A stretch of 64,000 bases of DNA, taken from Peromyscus leucopus (lineage: Eukaryota > Chordata > Mammalia > Rodentia > Cricetidae). The position numbers and the translations under genes are program-made. The stretch lies in contig NC_051082.1 of assembly GCF_004664715.2 (NCBI RefSeq), forward strand, positions 2,824,124 through 2,888,123, given 5' to 3'. Below the pieces are notes generated by a model. The model was not told the DNA's origin. It did not search any database and saw nothing but the letters and a program-made list of their open reading frames with translations. Shown here piece after piece: positions 1 to 14,449 of this stretch (its first letter is position 1; each line of letters begins with the position of its first letter).

Positions 1-1287
1 ACGGGGACAGGTCAGTGTGGACAAGGGACAGGTCTGCTGTTTTCCTAACAGCGGGGAGAATGACATGTCACAACACCATGACCTGAGGGCACAGCTGCCA
101 CAAAGTCCTAAGCCTGGAGGCTCCCCATGTGCACGCTTGGACCTTTGCACACGCCCCATCTGCCATGCATTTTAACTTTCACCCACGCCCATGTCTCCGT
201 TTTACGAGTTCTTCCTCCAAAAGTGCTCCCAGCCCTCTCAAGGGTCCCCATCACGGAGCCATAGATCCGGCTAGCTTTTCACGGTCCTTCAGAGTGATAA
301 TTAATCACGATCACGGACACGTTCGATTGCGGCAGGAGGGCTCAGGATGTCAAGCCAAGCTGGCCTCCTTCCTCCTGGCTGGGCACAGCCTTGTCCAAGT
401 CGCTTTCATCTCTCTGGACCTCCAGGTCCTCGTGAGTCACAGGACAGTGTCTGAGGGTCACACGCCTGTCACGTGGTACACCACCCACCAGGATCGACAC
501 CTGCGTGCTCTGCCAGGCTTTAGAGCTCACTGGAGTGAGAGAGATCGTACCTATAGCCAGCTTTACAATCACAGCCACCACAGTTCCTGGTGATCATGGA
601 AGGTTCTGCTCAAGCTGGGCGAGCCCCACTGCCTAGGGTGGATGTAGTCACCCAACCCCAGCACTTGGGAACGAGAGGTCAGGCTCTGATGCACAAGCCC
701 AGCATGTGCAGGTGCACCTGCCCAGTGCCCGAAGAGGACAGGGGACGCCAGCCCAATGCCTGAACACTGTTCCCTGTGTCTACACTGCTCACCCTACACA
801 CACAAGTGGACTTAAATGCAAGTCATGTGAGGCCTCAGCATACCCTACATCTCTGGTTTAACTCTCCAGGCCCCAAAGAGTGAGTGATCTGGGCCATCTA
901 GGATCATAGGAGAGTGCTCTGGGAGGTTTTCATGACAGGGAGGTCAGGAGACACTTTTTTTTCTCAGATCGCATGCCTGTCTGTAAGTGAGGATGGCTAC
1001 AGCATCAGTACCATGCCCGGCTGCCGCACTGCAAGACGGAGAATGGTCCATGCTGCCTTTCAAGACTGGAACTCCGTGAGACACAGCAACTGCCCCTGCT
1101 CTCCCCCCTCCCCCCCGCCCCAATGTCTCAGCCGTGCCCTGGTCACACTGGGAACAGAGCTGGCTCTCCCAGCACCCTGCTCAGGAGGGGATTTTGGTAG
1201 GGATGAGGCAGGACTCCCCAGGGGTCCTTCTGCCAGCCATGCTGTGGGCAATGGGGAGCCCTCCAGGAGAACAGGGGTCCCACTTAC
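1..1287 (-). other. SEZ6L: SEZ6L intron 16 (partial)
   Basis: Begins (sense) with a good donor gtaagt. I looked for the final SEZ6L exon (ending in a REYEVSI-type sequence) and did not find it here. No repeats are obvious apart from a C-run near 1102-1120. Confidence 0.85.
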
Positions 1288-1390
1288 CCCAGTCTCATAG
1301 ATGGGGTTGTCGAACTCAGTTTCCACGGTGATCTGGCTGTAGGGGTGGGAGTACATGAGGGGCAGGCGGAGGCTGGAATATTGTCGGCAC
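1288..1390 (-). CDS. SEZ6L: SEZ6L exon 16: cytoplasmic tail with NPxY motif
   Basis: The acceptor is 'ggagccctgctgtctgtccctcag|G' and the donor ACT GGG|gtaagt. It reads CRQYSSLRLPLMYSHPYSQI, then TVETEFDNPIYETG. The NPIY sequence is an NPxY motif of the kind read by PTB-domain and clathrin adaptor proteins in other receptors; that role here is inference. Length is 103 nt, and it ends on a complete codon. The remaining tail (about 9 residues, E-T-R-E-Y-type ending) must be in exon 17, for which I found no candidate in positions 1-1287. Confidence 0.96.
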
Positions 1391-2281
1391 CTGAGGGACA
1401 GACAGCAGGGCTCCAGTCACACCTCTGCCCCCTGGCCCCCAGGGCTCTGCAGGAGCCTCTGCAAAGGCCCTGAGTGTGCGAGAATCCCATTGAGGGTGAG
1501 CGCTCTCCGCTCATCGCTCTACAGGGTCGTAGGGAGCCAGCCTGTCACCTCCCGCCCTGGGAAGGAGGAGTCCCAATTGCTTTGACTTGTGAAGTGATTC
1601 CTGTGTCTACTGACTCTTCCCCCTGCCTCCCTGGACCATGCCTCCGTCTCACCCTGCCCTGCAGAGAGCAGGGGTCAAGGGCCTAGGAGGGCCGGGCCTC
1701 TCCCGCACCTTTCTCTGCCTGCTCGCCTCCCGGTTCACTCACTGTCGCTTTAAAGTTGGTTCAAACGCCTTTCCTCATTGCAGCCTCTCCTGCCTACTCT
1801 ACCCAGCCACCCAACCTCCAACGCAGGGCCTGTGCTCTCCCTCCCAGGCTCTCTTCCGTTTATCTGGTGCTTGCTTTCCTTCTGTGCTTGGGAGATCCGC
1901 TATCTTTCCTTACTGGGATCTGCTTTGTTCACAATAATGTTCCCCGAGCCCAGAGGCTGCTGGCATCTCTGTAACCATGCAGTGGATGTGCCTATGTCTG
2001 TATCTGGACGCTTTTTGTCCATCGAGGGCAAGTGCTGTGACCTTTAGCACCCAGGACCAAGCCCCGGGACCATGGCACATTCCTGTGCATTTATTTGCTA
2101 AGTGACCAAGTAAACGGAGGCGTGGCTGTGGCTGAGATGTGGCAGGGGAACTGGGAGGCGCCAAGGTGCTTTCTGATTCTGACCATAGCACCCCATATCA
2201 CAGGAGGCCACTATATCCAAGGGCCAGGTGGAGACATTGAGGCCCCAGAGGTGCAGTTCCCGGCTGCACCCCCCCACCTAC
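1391..2281 (-). other. SEZ6L: SEZ6L intron 15
   Basis: 891 bp with no repeat or other element that I recognise. Confidence 0.9.
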
Positions 2282-2396
2282 CTCGTGATGTAGATGTAGG
2301 CTCCTCCCAGTAGCAAGGAGATGAGAAGGACCGGAATGAAGATGGCCAGCGCCATGTTCCCACCTTCCAGGGAGGACTCTGCTGCCGCTTCTGCTA
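2282..2396 (-). CDS. SEZ6L: SEZ6L exon 15: stalk and transmembrane helix
   Basis: The acceptor is 'gcttctgtgctcag|TA' and the donor ATC ACG AG|gtaggt. It reads AEAAAESSLEGGN followed by MALAIFIPVLLISLLLGGAY and IYITR. The uninterrupted hydrophobic run of about 22 residues ending in an Arg stop-transfer makes a single-pass helix, giving type I topology with the CUB/sushi region outside. Length is 115 nt, with the final AG joining G of exon 16 as Arg. Confidence 0.97.
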
Positions 2397-3847
2397 CTGA
2401 GCACAGAAGCCACTGAGGCCCTTGTTTCCCACCAGCTCCACACCCACGGGGAACCTGGTTCTCAAGTGGGTGCCCCACCCCGGCTGACATCCCACGGAGG
2501 GACAGAGGCAGAGAACAGAGGCCAGGTTGCCGGCCCTTGCTAGGGAGCCCAGAGTCACCCTTGGCTGTGGTAGCCAGAGGGTGGCTGAGAAACAGTTTGG
2601 ACCTGGTCATTTTAGGCCCGTTGGAGTACCGTGGAGAGGGCAGACATCTGGTTAAAATTCAACTCAGGGGGCGACTTGGAGGAAGTTCAGGAACAGCCTT
2701 GCCTTGCTCTCTGCCCTCCTCTCTGAGCGGCTGCACCAGGCTGGGGGACCCTTCTAGAGATTGCCAGTGGGGATGCCACCCAGGGGTGGCTCGGGGCCGT
2801 GGGGACAGTTCTGATGACCAACCTCCTCTTGCCCCCCCCCCCCAACGCATGTGGCAACTGCAGAGATCATGGCAGCTATCTTGGGGGCTGGGGGCACTCG
2901 CCCTGCACAGTTTGAGGGTGAGTCCCCCCCTCTCACATCACTTCTAGAAGCTCGACCTCCTCTGCCCCTCTCTGTGGTCACGTCTCACCAAGTTCAGCTG
3001 CGCCTCCATCTCTAACCCGTTAGCCACCACCTACGTGGGTGAAGATAACCGATCCCGATCTCCACAACGATCGCGCACCCCCGGGGCCCTGGCTTCGTTC
3101 ACACTTCCTGAGCCCAGGGGCCCTGGGTGGCTTTTCCCACCGCTCACTGGGCAGCAAGAGGCAGCGGGGGCATTCCCAGGTAGAGGGGCACGGTGGTGGC
3201 ACCCTGCTTCTCATGAACAGCTGACCCATTATCCCCCGCAACATTTATCTTTGTTCCCTACTCTTCCTGCCGGATTAAAGTGGACATCAGTGAATGACCT
3301 GCCGTTCACAGGGCCTGGTACCCAGCTGTGTTGTCAGAAGGACGCTAACGGCGCCAAGAGACAACGGGAGCAGCCGTCGGACTGGTTACCGGACAGGTCA
3401 CCGCCATCTGTGTGCACAGCCCCGCACTGCGCTGAACGGACATGGCGCACAGGCGTGGCGGCTGCATGTGTGGGAGGGCTCTCGTCTTCCACCGTTGCCC
3501 TGACCAGATCACAAGACACACCTTGGAGGTGTGTACGCCTCTGGTGTGAGGTATCCGGGAAGGTCTAAGTGAAGCGGGGAGACCCACCCTAGGTGTGGGC
3601 AGCTCCGTCCCAAGGGCCGGGGTCCCTGACTGAATGCAAAGGAGAAAAGTGAGCTGAGAGCATCGTTCGTCTCTGCTTCCTGACTGTGGGTGCCGTGTGA
3701 GCAGCTGCCTCATGCTCCCGCCGCCAAGCCTCCCCTTTCACGGCAGACTGGACCCTGGACCGGGGAGCCACAATAGGTGGGCACCTCTTCCCTTAAGCCG
3801 CCTTTGTGGGGTGGTCCTGTCATATCAGAGATGCAAGTAACTAAGAC

Positions 3848-3914
3848 AAGGAAGGAAGGAAGGAAGGAAGGAAGGAAGGAAGGAAGGAAGGAAGGAAGGA
3901 AGGAAGGAAGGAAT
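3848..3914. repeat. (GGAA)n microsatellite
   Basis: About 16 uninterrupted GGAA units in intron 14. Confidence 0.95.
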
Positions 3915-4204
3915 CTTAAAAAACGAGAGACCCTGGTCAGCTGCTGTCGCCTGTCCCACAAAGCACACTCGGGAGAGGGAGATGGGGCTGTGCCAGGGAG
4001 AGGGAGCAGAGGGAGGCAGGGCCCTGGATGCCCCCAGCAGGCTTTCACTCAGAGCCAGAAGATGCTCTGCCCAGGAGGTGAGGTGAGGCTGGTTTTATCC
4101 CCACAGCACCTATGGGTCAGAAGCTGTCTGGCAGGGTCAGGGCTTCTCAGGTCTCTCTGGCTACATTGCCACTGTCAAATCCTTTCAGGTAATATTTAGG
4201 GACC

Positions 4205-4435
4205 TAAGTTGAAAATGCCTTTATTATTGTCCCCGCCCCCCCTCCACCTGTATGTGTATGTGTGTATGTGCCATGTAAGTGCAGTTGCCCACAGAGGCCA
4301 GCAGAGGGCATTAGATTCCCCCAGAGCTGGAGTTACAGGTGATTGATTGTGAGCCACCTGACATGGGTGTTGGGAACAGAACACGGATCTTCTGCAAGAT
4401 CAGAGCACTCTTAACTGCCTAGCCTTCTCTTCAGC
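4205..4435 (-). mobile_element. Old B2/B3-type SINE
   Basis: It has 'gccagcagagggcattaga...gagctggagttacaggtgattgattgtgagccacctgacatgggtgttgggaacagaac' and ends 'cttctcttcagctcc', matching reverse-complement B2/B3. Confidence 0.75.
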
Positions 4436-4523
4436 TCCACCAGCTGTTCTTGAAGCCCCTGGGGAAAAGCTAACGATACAGATGTGGGATGTATTGGAAC
4501 TTTCAAGATGGAGTAAAACTCAC

Positions 4524-4556
4524 CTTCCAGCGCGTGCTCGAAACTGTCTTGATTCA
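4524..4556 (-). CDS. SEZ6L: SEZ6L exon 14: 33-nt juxtamembrane microexon
   Basis: This small exon is easily missed because its frame is closed on both sides. The acceptor is 'cctggtttctgtttcag|TG' and the donor CTG GAA G|gtgagt. It encodes VNQDSFEHALE (first and last codons split), the stretch that follows sushi5 in SEZ6L. Length is 33 nt, phase 1 to 1, so skipping it would remove 11 residues without a frame change. The strong donor and long pyrimidine tract support real use. It lies in the extracellular stalk between the last sushi domain and the membrane, where family members are shed. Confidence 0.93.
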
Positions 4557-6258
<1,702 letters not shown>

Positions 6259-7084
6259 TCAGACTCAGTACCATTCTCTGGGTGACCTAGCCCACCCCAC
6301 AGCATCCCCTCTCCAGAGCCCCATCCTGCACCCAAATGGTTTCCCCTCATTCTCTCTCGCATCTCTGGGTACACACTACACATGAGCATCGCAGGATGAA
6401 TAGGGTTGCAGAATCGGGTTTACAAACTATCAGTTCTTTACATCCTCTCTGATCTCCAGTTTTCTCCTTAGCAAACGGGAATATGACTGCAGGGCTCCCT
6501 AAGAGAATGGAGAATGCCCTCGCCAGGTGGAGGGTGCTCACTAAGTGATGGATCTTGGTGGTGATCGATTGAAAAGACTGTCCACTCCTCCAGAGCCCAT
6601 CTGGCATGTCCAGGTCTGGTCTCTGTCACCCATCACTTCTCCTCCAGGAATCTTTCACCGGCCACCAAATTTCTAGTGTTTTCTTCTTCCGCCCAGCAGC
6701 GCCCACACTGTAAAATGCTGCCATTACTCAGGACAATTGTCTGTGGAATCAAGTGCCAAGAGCCTTAAGTGGCTGCAACCGACAGGTTCACACTCCCCTC
6801 TGGTGGCTGCTTTTGGGTACTGCCGACGCCAAGTCCTGGGAGACCTCGCGTGTGGAACTTGCTGGGTGAACCGTTTGCCCCTGGGTAGCAGCCAGCAAAC
6901 ATCGCTCAGCAGCACAAATCCCGAGACCAATGCAAGATTTTAAATCGTGGCAGAATCCTCACAAAGGTTACCGACTTAGCCATGAACAGCTGACCTCTGG
7001 GACTCGGCGCACCTTGCCCCAGCTTACTGCAAAGTTTAGTGTCTGTGAACGCGAGGAAGGCAGGGATTCACACAGGTGTGACTG

Positions 7085-7480
7085 TACTCTGGGAGGAATG
7101 GCTTATTTCACTTAGCAGAGGTCCTCGAGGCTCCTCTCCATGTCCTAAGTGCTTCCGTTTTTAAGGCTGAATAGTATTCCGTTGACAAGCAGACCATGCC
7201 CCGTATCCCCATTTCCCAACAGTACTGATGTCACCGTGAGTGTGCGAATCCAGCTGAGTTCCACCTCTGGTTCTTTGGGGGTAGACGCCCAGAAAAATAA
7301 CGACTGGCTCCCAGGGTGGCACCCATTTTGATTTCTGAGGACCTGTATGCAGTCTTGGACATCAGCTACCCCATGCCACGTTCTCACTAACGATGCACAC
7401 AGGTTCCAGTTTTTCCACAGAGACCCACCGGTGGGACCTCACTCTGGCTTGAGAAGAGCCGTGGCCCCAGGTGTTGCCTC
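7085..7480 (-). mobile_element. Antisense L1 ORF2 fragment
   Basis: Read on the minus strand this resembles the ORF2 C-terminal region ('ggaatactattcagcctt', 'gggcgtctacccccaaag'). Old and truncated at both ends. Confidence 0.65.
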
Positions 7481-8410
7481 CTGCACCAGCTGCCCGCCGT
7501 TCAGAAAGATGAGAGGGAGGGAGTTTCATCAGCAGCTTTAGGTGCCCCCCAGGTGAGCAAGCCTCAGGAGAGAGAGGACCCGAGGCAAGCCTGAAGCCTA
7601 GGCTTCCGTCTTCTGAGTGTTCGCCTTCTTCTCAAGTCCTCAGTGCCCAGTCCAGGACTCAGGGGGACTGGTCTGTTGAGACTCACAGGACCTGGACGCG
7701 TCTGACCGCTGCTCTCAACGGTCCCCCAGGACCACTCCATCTTTCTTTCCCTGCGGCTGTGCGTACCTCACACTAAACACCTTGCCGAGTGAAGGGCACT
7801 CTCCTCTCCTCCCTGCCTTCTCTTCTCTCTCCCTCCCTGCATGTTCTCGCTTCCTTTGTCACAGGTGAGCTCCACAGACAGAAGTGGAGATGGCTCTGAG
7901 GTCCCTCCCTCCTGGGACTGTCCCCTGGGTATTTCCGGGACCCCAGACTTGCTTTCAGCTGTGAACCTGGGAAGCCTCCTCTGATGACACCGCCTGAGAT
8001 GGACACTTCTTTCTAACAAATCACCCTGGTGGGTGAGACACCCGGCTTTGGTGTGTGCCACCACCTAGATGGGTCCACTTGGTGCAGGCTGAAGGGCCCA
8101 CAAGGACCCCAGACTTGTGACCCACAGCACGGGCCTGAAGTGGTTATACCTCTTCTCTCTGTAAGATGTATCATCTAAAGACCCCTTGCTGACCCAGGTC
8201 TGTCCTTGGGGATGTCAATGTCCCTGGAGTTCCTGTAATGTCCCCAGCACTGCGTGTGGCGATGGTGGTGTGTGTTCTCTCTAATGCTCCTCCTCCTTCC
8301 TGGAACTCAGTATTATATTGTACTCATCTGGAGATCCCAGCCCCCGGCACAGGGTTTGCTTTACAGGAAGTACCAGTGATTCTGTCAGCTAACATATCCC
8401 ATAAGCGTGA

Positions 8411-8775
8411 GGTGTGTTGTGGTTTGAATGACATGACAAAGTGTCACCTGCAGGCTCATGTGATTGAACACTGGTTGCCTGACTGGGAGCGTTGCTTGGG
8501 AAGGTCACTGAACCTTTAAAAGGGGAAGCCTCTCTGGAGGATGTGTATCCTTGGGGGCGGGCCTTGAGGTTTCATAGCCTGGCACCATTTCCTGTTCCTC
8601 TCTGCCTCCTGAGTGCAGATGCAATGTGACCAGCCGGCCTACCTGCTCCCACCCACACTTCCTCCCCCACCCCCACCATGCTGCAGCCCCTCCACTGTAA
8701 GCCAGAATCAACCCTTTTCCCTTCGAAATTGCGTCTTGATGATGTGTTGTCCTCACAGTATTCACAGAGATAAAT
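8411..8775 (+). mobile_element. Dispersed rodent repeat (family name uncertain)
   Basis: It starts 'gttgtggtttgaatgacatg' and includes 'gggcgggccttgaggtttcatagcctggcacc'. The same family is better preserved at 48857-49235. Confidence 0.6.
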
Positions 8776-8912
8776 GAAACAAGTCCAAACGTGGCCCCAC
8801 AAGACTGAGGCCAGAGGTACATAGCAGAATACAGGGCCAGGGTGGAGTCTCTTCTCTGCCAGAGTGACCAATACAGTGTGGATGAGGAGAAAGGGATCTT
8901 CCTGGACACCAT

Positions 8913-10970
8913 ACAATTGGAGGCTTATCAAAATTATACAATGGAAAAAAGAAAGCATCTTCAACAAATGGTGCTGGCATAATTGGATGTTAGCATGTAG
9001 AAGAATGCATATAGATCCATATCTGTCACCATGCACAAAACTCAAGTCCAAGTGGATCAAGGACTTCAACATAAATCCAGTTACACTGAACCTGACAGAA
9101 GAAAAAGTGGGAAGTAGCCTTGAATGCATTGGCACAGGAGAAAACTTCCTGAATGGAACACCAGTAGCACAGACACTAAGATAAACAAGTGGGACCTCAT
9201 GAAACTAAAAAGCTTCTGTAAGGCAAAGGACACTGTCAATAAGACAAAACAGCAGCCTACAGAATGGGAAAAGATCTTCACCAACCCCTCATGTGACAGA
9301 GGGCTGATCTCCAAAATATATAAAGAACTCAAGAAACTAGACATCAAAATATCAAATAATCCAATTTAAAAATGGGGTACATATCTAAACAGAGAATTCT
9401 CAACAGAAGAATCTCAAATAGCTGAAAGACATTTAAGGAATTGCTCAACATCCTTAGTCATCAGGGAAATGCAAATCAAAAGACTCTGAGATACCATCTT
9501 ACACCTGTCAGAATGGCTAAGATCAAAAACACTGAAGACAGCTTATGCTGGAGAGGATGTGGAGCAAGGGGAACATTCCCCCACTGCAGGTGGGAGTGCA
9601 AACTTGTACAGCCACTTTGGAAATCAATATGGTGGTTCCTCAGAAAATTGGGAATCAATCTACCTCAAGACCCAGCTATATCAATCTTGGGCATAGACCC
9701 AAAGGATGCTCAATTATACCACAAAGACGCTTGCTCAACTATATTCATAGCAGCATTATTCATAATAGACAGAACCTGGAAACAACCTAGATTCCCCTCA
9801 ATGGAAGAATAGACAAAGAAAATGTGGTACATTTACACAATGGAGTATTGTTCTGCTGTAAAAAACAATGACCTCATGAAATTTGCAGGCAAATGGATGG
9901 AATTAGAAAAAAATCATTCTGAGTGAGGTTACCAAGACCCAGAAAGACAAACACAGCATGTACTCACTCATAAGTGGATATTAGGAGTAAAGTATAGCAA
10001 AACCAGCCTGCAGTCCACAGCCCCAGAGAGCCTAGATAACGAGGAGGGCCCAATGAGGACACATGGATTTCCTTGGGAAGGGGAAATAGAAGAGATCTCT
10101 TGGGTAAACTGAGGGCAGGGGATGGAGGGATGGGAACTTGAGGGAGCAGGTTGGGTGGTCTGGGTGGGGGAGGCGGGACAGAAGGGAGAGTAAAGACATC
10201 TTGATGGAGGGGCATTTTGGGGTTAGGGAGAAACCTGGCTCCGTGGAAACCCCCAGTAATCCACAAGGATAACCCCAGCGAAGACTCCTAGCAATAGTGG
10301 AGAGGGTACCTGAACTGGCCACCTACTGTAATCAGATTGGTGTCTACCCTAATTGTCATCAGAGAAACTCTATCTAGTAACTGATGGAAGCAGATGCAGA
10401 GATGCTCGGGCAAACCCTGCGCTGATCTCTGGGAGTCTTGCTGAAGAAAGGGAGGAATAATTGTATGAGCCGGGGTAGGGGTGGGTGGGTCATGATGGTG
10501 GAACCCACAGAGACAGCTGATCCAACCTTGTGGGAGCTCATGGACTCTGCACCAGCAGTTAGGGAGCCTCTGTGGGACCGACCCAGGCCCTCTGCATGTG
10601 TGTGACAGTTGTGTAGCTTGATCTCTTTGTAAGGCTCCTAGCAGTGAGATCAGGATCTGTCCCTGGCACTTAGCTGGCTTTGGGGAACCTGTTCCCCATG
10701 GTGGATTACCTTGCCCAGCCTTGACACACGGGAGAAGCTCAGTCCTGCCTCAACTAGATATGGCATGCTTTGCTCAAGCCCGAGGAGGCCTGCCCCTTTC
10801 TGAGTGGAGATGGAGGAATAGTGGAAGGGGAGGAGGGATAGATGGGAAGAGGGGAAGGAGAGGGGAGACTGGGAGGAGAGGAGGGAGGGGAGACTGCAGT
10901 TGGTATGTAAAATAAATGAAAAAATGTTATTTAAAAATAATAAATAAAAATTCCATAAAAAAACAACAAA
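8913..10970 (+). mobile_element. 5'-truncated L1, ORF2 C-terminus and 3' UTR
   Basis: Plus-strand translations give broken pieces of the L1 ORF2 C-terminal region, such as [35 protein letters not shown] and [20 protein letters not shown]. Stops and frame changes separate them. A 3' UTR with a purine-rich G/A tract (10800-10905) and an A-rich end follow. It is 5'-truncated and dead. It is the best-preserved L1 in the window. Confidence 0.92.
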
Positions 10971-12559
10971 CAGCTGGAGGCTTATCTTGGCTGATGCATC
11001 TCAGATGACAGGGATAGTGTGGACGTGTCCTGGCAGGCACCCACACCTGTTTCCTAGAGCCTTGCCTGGCTGTGGGACCTGCAGAGGAACTAGGGAGGGT
11101 CACTCGGTGTCCTGCCCTTGAGTGTGTGTGCACTCCACGTTCTCAGGAGTCCACCAGACACAGAGGTGGGAGGAGACAGCTGCAGCCTCCTGTGCCAGAG
11201 AGCACCCCTTCCCAGGGAGGAGGGTGTCACAGGAGTGACGGGCGGGGTGCAGACCAGCACAGAGTCCCCTTCAGATCAGCTCCCAGGAGGACCAGGCTTG
11301 GCCAAGGCTACTGTCACATGCAATGAAGGTTATCCATAGACTTCAGGTTTGCCCTGGGCTCTGTGAATAGTTTTGAGACTTGCAGCCAGGTCCACAATCA
11401 TGCCACAGCGCCTCCCTTCAGTCAGCCCTGGGAAATCTCCAAGACTCCTTGCGTTACACATCCGTGGATGAGACCTGAGTCTTAGGTAATCTAAACAGCG
11501 AGTTACAGCCCTAGCCTTTGTTTCTCAGTGACAGGCTGGCTTGGACTCATGAGCTTCCTGCTTTAGCCCTGCCACAGGGAGAGAGGACAAGGGTGTGCTG
11601 TGACATCCAGTCTAAATGTCGGTTCTAATCTTTTCTGGTTTGCTTAGATGAAGTGAGTCATTAACTTTATGGAGGAGTTCATCAGACTCTGACACTCGGC
11701 TTTGCAGACAGCTGACGTGCACTCAGCCTGTGCCAGGCCGGTGCTGGGAGCTGGCTGGAGTGGAGGTGGTGAGGTGGTTTCTGTTCTGTTCTGCCAGAGC
11801 TCAGCCATCCTGAGCACTGAGGAGAATCTGGACCCCCATGTTTCCAGAGCAGAGAGGCCCCTTGAAAGTCCCATACAATTCCCGTAGTACCCAGAAGTGA
11901 CCAGCAGATGGCAGTAGCACCCAAGGAGATTTCTCTATAATCCTTTCGGGGAATTGTCTACCTTGAATGTTCAAACAACTTCACAACCCTCTTGCCCCAC
12001 CCGTGTGCTGGGACTGCAGGTGTGGGCTGCCACGCTGGCTGCAGGGGCTGTTCCGGGTGAGATCTACAGTTCGCTTTGACACATCCGTGACTTGTTTTCT
12101 GGCTGCTGAGTGACCAGGTTTCAACCCCGGAGCGGCTCAGGAAGGAAGGGTCTATTCGGTCTCCCAGTTAAGGGTACAGTCCATCTGCGCAAGGAAGGCA
12201 TGGCGGCAGGAGTGTGTCACACTGTGTCCCCAGTCAGGAGGCGGAGAGATGAAACCCTCTTTTTATTCAGCCCATAGGATGGTACCACCCACACCAAGGG
12301 GTCACAGTGACAGTGTCTTCTCTCTGGAAACTGCAGAAGCATGTCCAGAGGTGTGTCTCCTCGGTGACTGCAAATCTAGTTGGGGCCACAGGGAAGAGGT
12401 GAAATCACAGGATGGTCCATGGGTTAATTTGTCACTTAGTTCACATCTGAAATACGTGGATGTTCATTTTGGATAGATGGCAGCCATCCTAAGTCTCCAA
12501 GGTCCCGGGGATCAAGACCACAACGCCTGTGCTATCTCACGGCAACATCCTGCAGTCAG

Positions 12560-12660
12560 CTTGGTTTGGAGACGGGGTCTTGCTACTATGCCACTCAGGA
12601 TGGCCATCCTCCTGCCTCAGCAGTGCTGAGATTATCGGCATACACCAACCACCACAGATG
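12560..12660 (-). mobile_element. Old B1-type SINE
   Basis: 'ttggagacggggtcttgctactatgccactcaggatggcc' to 'gagattatcggcatacaccaacc'; diverged reverse-complement B1. Confidence 0.6.
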
Positions 12661-13369
12661 GTTCAGAAATCTTTTCTTTATATGGGGTCGTCTGGTGGCC
12701 CGGAGACACAGATCTGACTGTCCCTGCTTAGCTGGTGACCATCGGGTCACCTGACACAGCTGTTCAGCCATCAGGCAATGTGGACAGGCTCGGTGGGGGG
12801 GGGGGGGCTGCCTCCACCAGTCAATGGCTCGCGGCACTGCCATTTTATAGACAAGTAAACTGAGGCCCAGGCAACTCATTTGTCAAGCATCCCACAAGGA
12901 GGAAGTGGCCGAGCTATCATCGGAGTCTGGTGAAACTTTGGCCCTCAAGCTGGTTCAATTCAGTTTTCAGCCTCTCCCTGGCCCCCACCCAGGCAATCAT
13001 GAGAAGGAACTTTCCCTCTCCCCTCCCCCAGTGAGGCTGCGCCATCCCTTCCCTGTTCCCCATGGTTCTCTAGTGTCCTGACATCTCCTGTGACTTGCAA
13101 GCTCATTAGCATGGGTGTCAGGGAAGCTGGCACTACTCAGCCCTGCACCTGACACGGAGATTTCCAGGAACACTGGTCCCGGTGGGGGGAGGCTCCAGGC
13201 TTCGGTGGCCTGGGGAGTGTCTTTGGAGAGAGTTAGTGTTCCCCATCTTCTCACCTGGGGTCTCTGCAGCCTTGATTTGCAGGAATGGTGCTTCTGAGCA
13301 CTTGGGAGAGTCCAGAGCTCGTGCTTTAGGCTCTGGAGGCTGCCCCCTCCCTTCTCAGATGTTGCGTGT

Positions 13370-13615
13370 TCTTTAGAGGTCCATGTGTTGAGGGCTTGTG
13401 CCCAGGCTGGTGCTGTGAGGCATGAGACCTAATGGAGTCCCAAGCGTCATCTGACTATTCCTTTAAAGGTGATGAGACCCTGGTCCCAGCTCTTTGCTTC
13501 ACTACAAACTCTGGCCATGACGTACATCAGACCTTAAATCTACAGATTGGGGCTCAATGAACCCCTTTATTTTCTAAATCAATCTGCCTCAAGTGTCTAG
13601 TTATCGTAACACAGG
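13370..13615 (+). mobile_element. Diverged copy of the same dispersed repeat class
   Basis: 'ttgagggcttgtgcccaggctggtgctgtgaggcatgagacctaatggag' to 'caagtgtctagttatcgtaacac'; an older, partial match. Confidence 0.45.
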
Positions 13616-14449
13616 CCTGTGGATCTCAGCGTTCTTAGTTTGCACATGTATGCGTAAGTACACATGTATACAGGCTCTTGGTCACAAGCCGAGGAGAGAG
13701 GAAGGCCTCTAGGACTTCGTTTTCTCTCTCTTCTCGATCAGAAGCGACCCACCTCGGGTCTCTTTCCTTCCAGCAACAGAGGAGTTGAGGCAGGGGTGTG
13801 CCGCCCAAGGCAAGGCACAGCAGCCAGCCCCAGTGAGCAGCATCCCCGGGGCAGGCTCCTTGTTTCCCAGTGGCTTTGACTGCCTGCAGGTGGGCCTCCT
13901 TGCTGCTGCAGTCATCGGGGGCCAGGCCTGGCTGACAGGTCACAGAATGTATTCCCCCTGGAGCAGCAGCCAGGCCACCAGCTGTCCACTGCCAGGGTTC
14001 TGTTCTCCCCTAGGCTCCTGAGTCTCAGGGGTGCTGTCTGGGGTCTCACTGCCCACACCCCTCAGTGGCCTTCTCCCGGCCTACTGTTCCAAAGTCTCTG
14101 TGTGGCCGACTGAATTTAAGTGTGAGCGTGCGCCTCTGTGTGTCCGTCAGAGGGTGTCACGAGTGTGGCCATCGGAGGGCAGAAGAGGGGGTCAAGGTCC
14201 CTTGGAGTTAAATTACAGGCAGTTGTTGAGGCGCCGGACATGAGCGCTGGGAACGCAGCTGTTTTAAACCTCCATGGCCTGTGACGTCTCTTCTGGCCAC
14301 ACAACTCCCCTGCCTCACACTGTCTTGGTCTGTAGTTGCTGTGGGCAGGACTCCTGGGGCTCATCAGAAGCCTGGCCTTGCAACTGAACTCGCTGTTAAG
14401 TAGGTGGCGGCCCAGGCCTCTCCGAACCTCGCATCCTTTCCTCCATCTC

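Larger units (their letters stand above)
2397..4523 (-). other. SEZ6L: SEZ6L intron 14
   Basis: 2.1 kb with a (GGAA)n tract (3848-3914) and an old B2-type SINE (4205-4435). The segment 2400-3840 is moderately GC-rich, non-repetitive and unremarkable. Confidence 0.9.

Noticed and set aside
129..593. A 154-residue plus-strand ORF near the window start
   Set aside because: No recognisable domain, rodent intron composition and no start or splice context of note. Likely chance.
914..1300. Plus-strand ORF of 128 residues overlapping exon 16, and its minus-strand neighbours
   Set aside because: They are shadows of SEZ6L exon 16 and intron sequence, with no splice-independent support.
8572..9812. 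Several 100-187 residue ORFs on both strands around 8.5-9.8 kb
   Set aside because: They are fragments of a dispersed repeat and of a dead L1 ORF2, not host genes.
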